Under the pieces are notes generated by a model. That model did no database searches. It worked only from the letters and a program-made list of their open reading frames with translations, and was not told the origin of the DNA. Positions 31,793-36,551 of a stretch of DNA of 36,551 bases are shown piece after piece. The stretch covers positions 1 through 36,551 of the forward strand of contig JAURHM010000034.1 of NCBI GenBank assembly GCA_030833315.1, given 5' to 3'. The first letter of the stretch is position 1. Each line of letters begins with the position of its first letter. The position numbers were made by a program, and so were the translations under genes. This DNA comes from Burkholderiales bacterium. Lineage in GTDB: Bacteria > Pseudomonadota > Gammaproteobacteria > Burkholderiales > SG8-41.

Positions 31793-32764
31793 TTACGGGA
31801 CTTTGATGCCGGCGGACTTCACCAGTTTCAGCCATTGATCGACTTCGCGGCTGATGGTTGCGGCGAATTGCTGCGGCGTATTGCCTTCCGCTTCCATACC
31901 CTGCTTGAGGAAGGAGGAACGGATCTCGTTGCGAGCGAGGATTTTTACCGATTCCGCGTGCAGGCGCTCAATCACCTGTTTCGGTGTTTTTGCCGGCGCC
32001 AGCATACCGACCCAGGAAGCGTGTTGATACCCCTTGACTCCGGCTTCGGTGACGGTGGGCAGTTCGGGGATTGCCGTGCTGCGCTTCGCGCCGGTGACCG
32101 CGAGCCCGCGCAGCTTGCCGCTGCGGATATGCGGAATGCCGGTGGAACTCGTGGCGAAATTGACCTGCACTTCGCCGCCGAGCAGTGCCGTCATCGCCGG
32201 TGCACCCCCCTTGTACGGCACCAGCAGCATTTTGGTCTGGCTCATGTACTGGAACAGTTCAATGGCAAGGTGGGTGCTGGTGCCGATACCGCTGAAGCCC
32301 GCGGCAATCTGGCCGGGTTTGGCCTTGAGCAGCGCGACCAGTTCGCCGATGGATTTCGCGGCGACGTTGGGATGCACCGTGACGATGTGGGGCAGATCGA
32401 CGATCTGGGTGATCGGTGCGAAATCGCGTACCGGATCGAAGGGCAGATTGGTCTGCAGCGCCGGTGTGATGGTCAGCGACGCCGCGATGATCAGCAGCGT
32501 GTAGCCGTCGGGCGCGGATTTGGCGACCGTTTCGGTGCCGTTGAGGCTGCCGGCGCCGGGGCGGTTGTCGACAACGATGTTCTGTTTTAGTGATTCCGTC
32601 AGCTTGTCAGTGAGTACGCGCGCGGCGACATCGGTGGAGCCGCCGGCGCTTTGCGGCACGATGACGCGGATCGGGCGAGCCGGATAATCCGCAGCGCCGG
32701 CGTCCAGGGCGGCGGTCAGCGCGGCGGCGCCGAGCATAGTGACGATGAGTCGGGACTTTGTCAT
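31793..32764 (-). CDS. TTT (Bug/TctC) substrate-binding protein
   Basis: A 323-residue periplasmic binding protein, signal peptide about residues 1-24 ending DAGA before ADYPARPIRVIV. Loop 1 reads PQSAGGSTDVAAR and loop 2 DNRPGAGSLNGTETVAK, each slightly different from the common forms; then PDGYTLLIIAA, LVPYKGGAPAMTALLGG, LPTVTEAGVKGYQHASWVG and PAKTP. GAGGAG precedes ATG 32764. It is the last gene of the minus-strand operon, 38 bases after the TPP enzyme, and ends at the terminator. This operon therefore has two Bug proteins around one TPP enzyme. Ligand probably a carboxylate, perhaps an aromatic 2-oxo acid. Confidence 0.94.
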   Translation of the reverse strand: MTKSRLIVTMLGAAALTAALDAGAADYPARPIRVIVPQSAGGSTDVAARVLTDKLTESLKQNIVVDNRPGAGSLNGTETVAKSAPDGYTLLIIAASLTITPALQTNLPFDPVRDFAPITQIVDLPHIVTVHPNVAAKSIGELVALLKAKPGQIAAGFSGIGTSTHLAIELFQYMSQTKMLLVPYKGGAPAMTALLGGEVQVNFATSSTGIPHIRSGKLRGLAVTGAKRSTAIPELPTVTEAGVKGYQHASWVGMLAPAKTPKQVIERLHAESVKILARNEIRSSFLKQGMEAEGNTPQQFAATISREVDQWLKLVKSAGIKVP

Positions 32765-32802
32765 CAGTTTCTCCTCGGGAATTTTATTGTGGGTGTTCAG
32801 CC

Positions 32803-34557
32803 TTATTCGCCATCATAGCCCGGCAATACGCGGGCATCGATAACGCAGACGCCACCGGCCTTGACGATGGCGATGCCGCGTTCGATGGCGGGTTGCATGT
32901 CGGCCATCGTGGTGACCGGGCCGATGCCTTCAGCGCCCTGCGCGCGCGCCATTGCGGCGATGTCGATATCCGGATCGTTGATCTTCTGGCCGATCCAGGC
33001 GTTTTCCGGTGGACGGCCGCGGTATTCAGCAACATGGCCCTGGTGACGCTCGTCATTGAAGAAGGAGCGGTTGTTGCAGATGATCATCAGGCAGGGAATC
33101 TGGTAGTGCACGGCCGTCCACACCGCCGTGTTGCCCATCAGGAAGTTGCCGTCGCCCATCAGGCCGATGGGAATGCGGCCGCTGCCTTTCAATGCGAGCG
33201 CCGCGCCGATGGTCAGGCCGGGGCCGGCACCGACGCCGCCACCGCCGTCAAAACCGAGGTAATCCAGCGGGTGACGGAAATGGGTGTAGGCACCGCTCCA
33301 GCCGAGGGGCAGATGGGTAATGCTGACGTCCTGCTTGCCGATCGCCGCGTTAAGCGCATACGCCAGGCCTTTCAGCGCGAGCGGTTCGCCGGGCGCGCCG
33401 GCCAGTGCATAGGCCGGACCTTCAATCGTGCGCGGGCGCGCCGTGACTGCGGCGGTCAGCAGCGGCACCGCGGCATCGGGTTCGCAGTTCATCGACACGT
33501 CGACCGGCGGCAGTGCCTGGTAATCCATACTCCAGCCGCGGTGCAGCTGGCTGTCGCTGGAGATGTTGATGATTTTGGCGGTGACCGGTTTGCCGCCGAA
33601 AGTCTGCTTCAGTGCGCCGGCGAGGTCGAGCCAGTCGAGCGCGAGGATGACGTCGGCCTCGGCGAGGGTTTTTTTCGCCGCCGGCACCAAGCGGTTGGCC
33701 GGCGGTGCCGCGTGCAGGCGGTGATCGGTGGGGAAGGACGCGGCGAGTTTGATCTGGGTGATCACGCGCATGTCGAGTTTCTCAGCCAGCGCAACGCGGG
33801 CATTCCAGTGGTCGAGCCGGCGCGAACCGCGACCGCAGAGCATTACCGGATTCTTCGCGTTCGACAGCAGCTTCGCCGCCGCTTCGAGCTCCGATTCGGA
33901 CGGACGCACCATCGGTGGCGGTGCATAACGCGCCATGTCGGGCATCGGCAGCGGCGCCTCGAGCTTTTCTTCCTGGATCGTCACGTCGAGATTCACATAC
34001 ACCGGCGCACGCGGCGGGGTCATCGAGAGTTGTGCACCACGGATCATCGCTTCGACCGCTGCAGCGGTTGAACCGGGTTGGTTGTCCCATTTGGTGAAGT
34101 TGCGCACCAGCGCGGCCTGATCGGAGCAGGTGTGAATCCAGTCAATCCAGGGGCGGCGCTTGGCGGCGTCCCAGGGCCCGGTGGCGCCGAGGATCAGCAT
34201 CGGCGCGCGGTCGCACCAGGCGTTGAAGATCGGCATTGACGCGTGCATCAGGCCGACGTTGGAGTGCAGGCCGACGGCCATCAGCTTGTTGCTGGCTTTC
34301 CAGTAACCCTGGGCGATCGAGGCGGCGTTTTCATCGTGCAAGCACAGCACCATCTGCGGCTTTTTGTTGCCGAGGTAATTGACCAGGCTGTCGTGCAGGC
34401 CGCGGTAGCTCGCGCCGGGATTGAGCGCGATGTATTCGATGTCCAGCGCGCGCAGCGTGCCGGCGATGACGTCGCTGCCGTAGAGCGCGTCGCTGGTTGC
34501 GGAAGGGGTCGGGGTTTCGTGTTTGATCGTCGCCGCAGGATTGTTCGGGGTGGTCAT
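32803..34557 (-). CDS. Thiamine diphosphate enzyme (acetolactate synthase/benzoylformate decarboxylase superfamily)
   Basis: A 584-residue full-length TPP enzyme of the acetohydroxyacid synthase-like superfamily with PYR, central and PP domains in order. The cofactor-activating glutamate is Glu76 in LHDENAASIAQGYWK, and the metal/diphosphate motif is GDG at 468-470 followed after 24 residues by NN at 495-496. The central domain (about 215-370) has an atypical, FAD-poor look with SRRLDHWNARVALAEK. The N-terminal 25 residues are Pro/Thr-rich and probably disordered. CGGAG precedes ATG 34557. It lies between two Bug genes and downstream of an ACMSD-like amidohydrolase, suggesting a 2-oxo acid or aromatic acid decarboxylation route. 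It is not the anabolic acetolactate synthase, as no small subunit is present. Confidence 0.92.
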   Translation of the reverse strand: MTTPNNPAATIKHETPTPSATSDALYGSDVIAGTLRALDIEYIALNPGASYRGLHDSLVNYLGNKKPQMVLCLHDENAASIAQGYWKASNKLMAVGLHSNVGLMHASMPIFNAWCDRAPMLILGATGPWDAAKRRPWIDWIHTCSDQAALVRNFTKWDNQPGSTAAAVEAMIRGAQLSMTPPRAPVYVNLDVTIQEEKLEAPLPMPDMARYAPPPMVRPSESELEAAAKLLSNAKNPVMLCGRGSRRLDHWNARVALAEKLDMRVITQIKLAASFPTDHRLHAAPPANRLVPAAKKTLAEADVILALDWLDLAGALKQTFGGKPVTAKIINISSDSQLHRGWSMDYQALPPVDVSMNCEPDAAVPLLTAAVTARPRTIEGPAYALAGAPGEPLALKGLAYALNAAIGKQDVSITHLPLGWSGAYTHFRHPLDYLGFDGGGGVGAGPGLTIGAALALKGSGRIPIGLMGDGNFLMGNTAVWTAVHYQIPCLMIICNNRSFFNDERHQGHVAEYRGRPPENAWIGQKINDPDIDIAAMARAQGAEGIGPVTTMADMQPAIERGIAIVKAGGVCVIDARVLPGYDGE

Positions 34558-34593
34558 GCTCGCTCCGTGGATGGATGTTTTTCGGTCTTGTTT

Positions 34594-35562
34594 TTAATCG
34601 ACTGTGGCGCCGGAGGCTTTGATCACCTGCGCCCATTTGCTGTATTCGGTTTGCAGAAATTTCGCGAAGACTTCGCGCGAACTGCCGACGGCAACGCTGC
34701 CGCTGTTTTTCATGCGCTCTTTCATGTCGGCGCTCTGCATGATTTTGACGGTTTGGCCGTTCAGCAAATTGAGGATTTCGGGTGAAGTGCCCGCGGGCGC
34801 GAGTACGCCGTACCATTGGCTGGACTGGTAACCCTTCAGTCCCGATTCGGACACCGTGGGCAGTTCCGGCAGCGCCGGCAGACGCTCCAGCGAGGTCACG
34901 CCGAGCGCGCGTACGCGACCGGACTGGATCAGCGGCAGTGCGGTCAGTGCCGGCATGAACATCGAGCCGACTTCGCCTGAGAGAATGGCGGTGATTGCCG
35001 GGCCGGTGCCGCGATAGGGCACATGGACCATCTTGGTTCCGGTCTGGGTCTTGAACAGTTCGCCGGCGAGATGCGGCGTGCTGCCGCTGCCGGAACCGGC
35101 AAACAGCACTTCGCCGGGACGCGCCTTGGCGAAGGCAATCAGTTCGCGCACGTTTTTTACCGGCATCGAGGGATGCACAACGAGGATGTTCGGCGCATGG
35201 GCGAGCAGGCTGATGGCGTCGAAGTCCTTGATCGGGTCATACAGCGATTTCGCATACAGCGTCGGGCTGGTGACGAAGTTGGCGCCATTGACCATCAGCG
35301 TGTAACCGTCCTTCGGCGCCTTGGCGACCATTTCGCTGCCGATCATGCCGTTGGCGCCGGCGCGGTTGTCGACCAGCACCGGACGGCCGATCGCTTCCGA
35401 GAGTTTCACGCCGAGCAGGCGTCCAGCGGTATCGACGCCGCCGCCTGCCGGGAAGGGTACGATGATCCGGATCGGGCCGGCGGGATAGTTCTGTGCGGCA
35501 GCCGATGCGGCGATACCCAGCAGCACCGCGGCGATTGCGCCGCGCAGGGTGGTCAATTTCAT
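34594..35562 (-). CDS. TTT (Bug/TctC) substrate-binding protein
   Basis: A 322-residue binding protein with a signal peptide ending ASAAA before QNYPAGPIRIIV. It has canonical loops: PFPAGGGVDTAGR, DNRAGANGMIG, PKDGYTLMVNGANF, HVPYRGTGPAITAILSG (Arg in place of the usual Lys), LPTVSESGLKGYQSSQWYG and PAGTS. AAGGAG precedes ATG 35562, 16 bases after the amidohydrolase stop. It is the second visible gene of the right-hand minus-strand operon. Together with the Bug protein at 31793-32764 it frames the TPP enzyme. Ligand unknown. Confidence 0.94.
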   Translation of the reverse strand: MKLTTLRGAIAAVLLGIAASAAAQNYPAGPIRIIVPFPAGGGVDTAGRLLGVKLSEAIGRPVLVDNRAGANGMIGSEMVAKAPKDGYTLMVNGANFVTSPTLYAKSLYDPIKDFDAISLLAHAPNILVVHPSMPVKNVRELIAFAKARPGEVLFAGSGSGSTPHLAGELFKTQTGTKMVHVPYRGTGPAITAILSGEVGSMFMPALTALPLIQSGRVRALGVTSLERLPALPELPTVSESGLKGYQSSQWYGVLAPAGTSPEILNLLNGQTVKIMQSADMKERMKNSGSVAVGSSREVFAKFLQTEYSKWAQVIKASGATVD

Positions 35563-35578
35563 TGCAGCTTCTCCTTGA

Positions 35579-36551
35579 TTACTTCAGGCCGAGCAGCGCC
35601 GCGCCGGTATCCCAGCACACGGCACGCTGCGCGACATCATCCATATCATTGTTTTTATTGATAAATTTTACGGGGTCCGGGTCGCGCAAGGGGAAGGGGT
35701 AATCGCTGCCCAGCGCGACCTGGCCGGCGCCGACGCGTTCGATCAGGTAGCGGAAAGCTTCGTCATCATGCAGCACGGTGTCGTAATAGAGGTTGTTGGC
35801 GTACTGGCCCAGCGGATTTTTTACTGAACCCTTGGCGAAGGGCGGCGCAGTGATGCGGCCGCGATCGATGCGGCCGAACTGATAAGGCACGCAACCGCCG
35901 CCATGCACCAGCAGCACGCGCAGTTTCGGGAAACGGTCGAACACGCCGCCGAGCAGCAGCGCTGCTGCAGCGAAGGTGGTTTCACTCGGATTGCCGACAA
36001 GGATGTGCAGAAACAGTCTGCGGATGCGCGGCGGCACCGCGAGGTCGGCGGGGTGAATGATCACCGGCACCTGGAGTTCCTGCGCGGCAGACCAGAAGGC
36101 GTCGTACTGCGGCGCATCGAGGCCTTCTTCTTCGACGCGCGCGCCGATCTGCACTGCGCGGTGGCCGAGTTTCTGCACCGCGTAACGCAGTTCATCGGCA
36201 GCCACTGCGGCATCCTGCAGCGGCACCGCTGCTGCTGCTGCGTAACGGTCTGGACGGCGCGCAGCCATTTCGGCGAGCGTTTCATTCTGCGCGCGGGCCA
36301 GCCACTGTCCGGCTTCGGTCGGCAGGTGATAACCGGCGAGATCCATCCAGCCGGCAAGCAGTTGCACGTCGATGCCGGCTTCATCCATCCATTTCAGCCG
36401 CGCGGCTTCGTCATTCAGCGGAGGAATCAGCGGCATGCCGGTCAGGCGGCCGCCGACGGAAATACGCGTGGCGCCATCGTCAGCCTTGACGATTTTGACG
36501 CCGTGTTTCTCGCCCTCGGCATTGATGAGTTCGACCAGCGGCTGGCCGACG
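35579..36551 (-). CDS. ACMSD-like amidohydrolase, 5' end cut by window edge
   Basis: At least 323 residues of an amidohydrolase_2 protein related to aminocarboxymuconate-semialdehyde decarboxylase and gamma-resorcylate decarboxylase. The frame stays open to the right edge; a Met codon at 36436 is internal, because family-like sequence (INAEGEKHGVKIVK) continues upstream of it. Signatures: EAGIDVQLLAGWM, VPVIIHPADL with the metal His, HILVGNPSETTFAAAALLLG, VLLVHGGGCVPYQFGRIDRG and the conserved Asp in LGSDYPFP. The N-terminal HxH lies outside the window. Such enzymes remove CO2 from or hydrolyse ring-cleavage products and hydroxybenzoates. It is the first visible gene of an operon with two Bug proteins and a TPP enzyme. 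Confidence 0.9.
   Translation of the reverse strand, partial: VGQPLVELINAEGEKHGVKIVKADDGATRISVGGRLTGMPLIPPLNDEAARLKWMDEAGIDVQLLAGWMDLAGYHLPTEAGQWLARAQNETLAEMAARRPDRYAAAAAVPLQDAAVAADELRYAVQKLGHRAVQIGARVEEEGLDAPQYDAFWSAAQELQVPVIIHPADLAVPPRIRRLFLHILVGNPSETTFAAAALLLGGVFDRFPKLRVLLVHGGGCVPYQFGRIDRGRITAPPFAKGSVKNPLGQYANNLYYDTVLHDDEAFRYLIERVGAGQVALGSDYPFPLRDPDPVKFINKNNDMDDVAQRAVCWDTGAALLGLK
35648..35660 (-). repeat. Third, shorter match to the AT-rich motif, inside a coding region
   Basis: CAATAAAAACAAT on the minus strand, exactly as at 24310-24322. It lies near the 3' end of the ACMSD-like gene (encoding INKNND) and 86 bases upstream of the next Bug start, in an AT-rich patch within GC-rich code. 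It could be an internal promoter or operator, or coincidence. Confidence 0.3.

Noticed and set aside
32758-34071. Plus-strand open frame of 437 codons
   Set aside because: Fully antisense to the TPP enzyme, with Arg/Gly/Asp-rich translation and no recognisable fold.
1-36551. CRISPR arrays, tRNA genes, insertion sequences, toxin-antitoxin or defence genes
   Set aside because: No regularly spaced repeats, cloverleaf sequences, transposase motifs or known defence domains were found. The SRAP gene is DNA-repair related but stands alone.

Overview
The window looks like a GC-rich betaproteobacterial chromosome segment, most probably Burkholderiales (Bordetella/Achromobacter/Cupriavidus-like or an uncultured relative). 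The main reason is the density of periplasmic binding proteins of the tripartite tricarboxylate transporter type (TTT; Bug/TctC family), which are hugely expanded in that order. Ten are present here, nine complete and one cut by the left edge. No tctA or tctB membrane gene is visible. Genes are tightly packed, mostly with clear GGAG-type ribosome binding sites. No tRNA, rRNA, CRISPR array, transposase or phage gene was seen, and no stretch over 300 bases lacks a gene (the longest are 4690-4965 and 7214-7481).

Layout. 1-281: 3' end of a Bug gene; 367-1296: bicupin protein. 1436-4372 (minus): MFS transporter, SDR dehydrogenase (one-base stop/start overlap) and a Bug protein. 4477-4689 (minus): small unknown protein; 4966-5739: sirtuin; 5873-7213 (minus): large alpha/beta hydrolase with a histone-like tail, separated from the sirtuin gene by a strong bidirectional terminator. 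7482-13197: apparent operon of four consecutive Bug genes, a two-gene thiamine diphosphate (TPP) decarboxylase of the sulfopyruvate/phosphonopyruvate type and a DinB-fold protein; a CBS-pair protein follows. 13755-16341 (minus): MFS transporter, carboxymuconolactone-decarboxylase-like protein and an SDR without the usual catalytic residues. 16522-20586: Bug protein, alpha/beta hydrolase, lipoprotein and ABC exporter. 20587-20761: a structured intergenic element. 20762-21511 (minus): a second catalytically odd SDR; 21629-23404: Bug protein and class II aldolase; 23409-24257 (minus): alpha/beta hydrolase. 24370-26946: SRAP protein, hotdog thioesterase, secreted FKBP isomerase and an amidohydrolase, ending at a strong terminator. 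27006-29078 (minus): molybdopterin oxidoreductase. 29209-31713: methyltransferase-fold protein with a signal peptide and a UbiD-type decarboxylase, ending at a strong terminator. 31793-36551 (minus): operon of an ACMSD-like amidohydrolase (cut by the right edge), Bug protein, TPP enzyme and Bug protein.

Taken together the region looks like a catabolic island. Bug proteins would capture organic or aromatic acids in the periplasm. Nearby decarboxylases (two TPP types, prFMN-dependent UbiD, ACMSD-like), hydrolases, SDRs, aldolase and cupin could process them. Substrates cannot be read from the sequence. The most unusual points are the four-gene Bug tandem feeding into a split TPP decarboxylase, two paralogous SDRs that have lost Asn, Ser and Tyr of the catalytic tetrad, a methyltransferase-fold protein with an export signal, basic histone-like tails on metabolic enzymes, and a 17-base AT-rich motif repeated exactly upstream of two unrelated genes with a shorter match upstream of a third.
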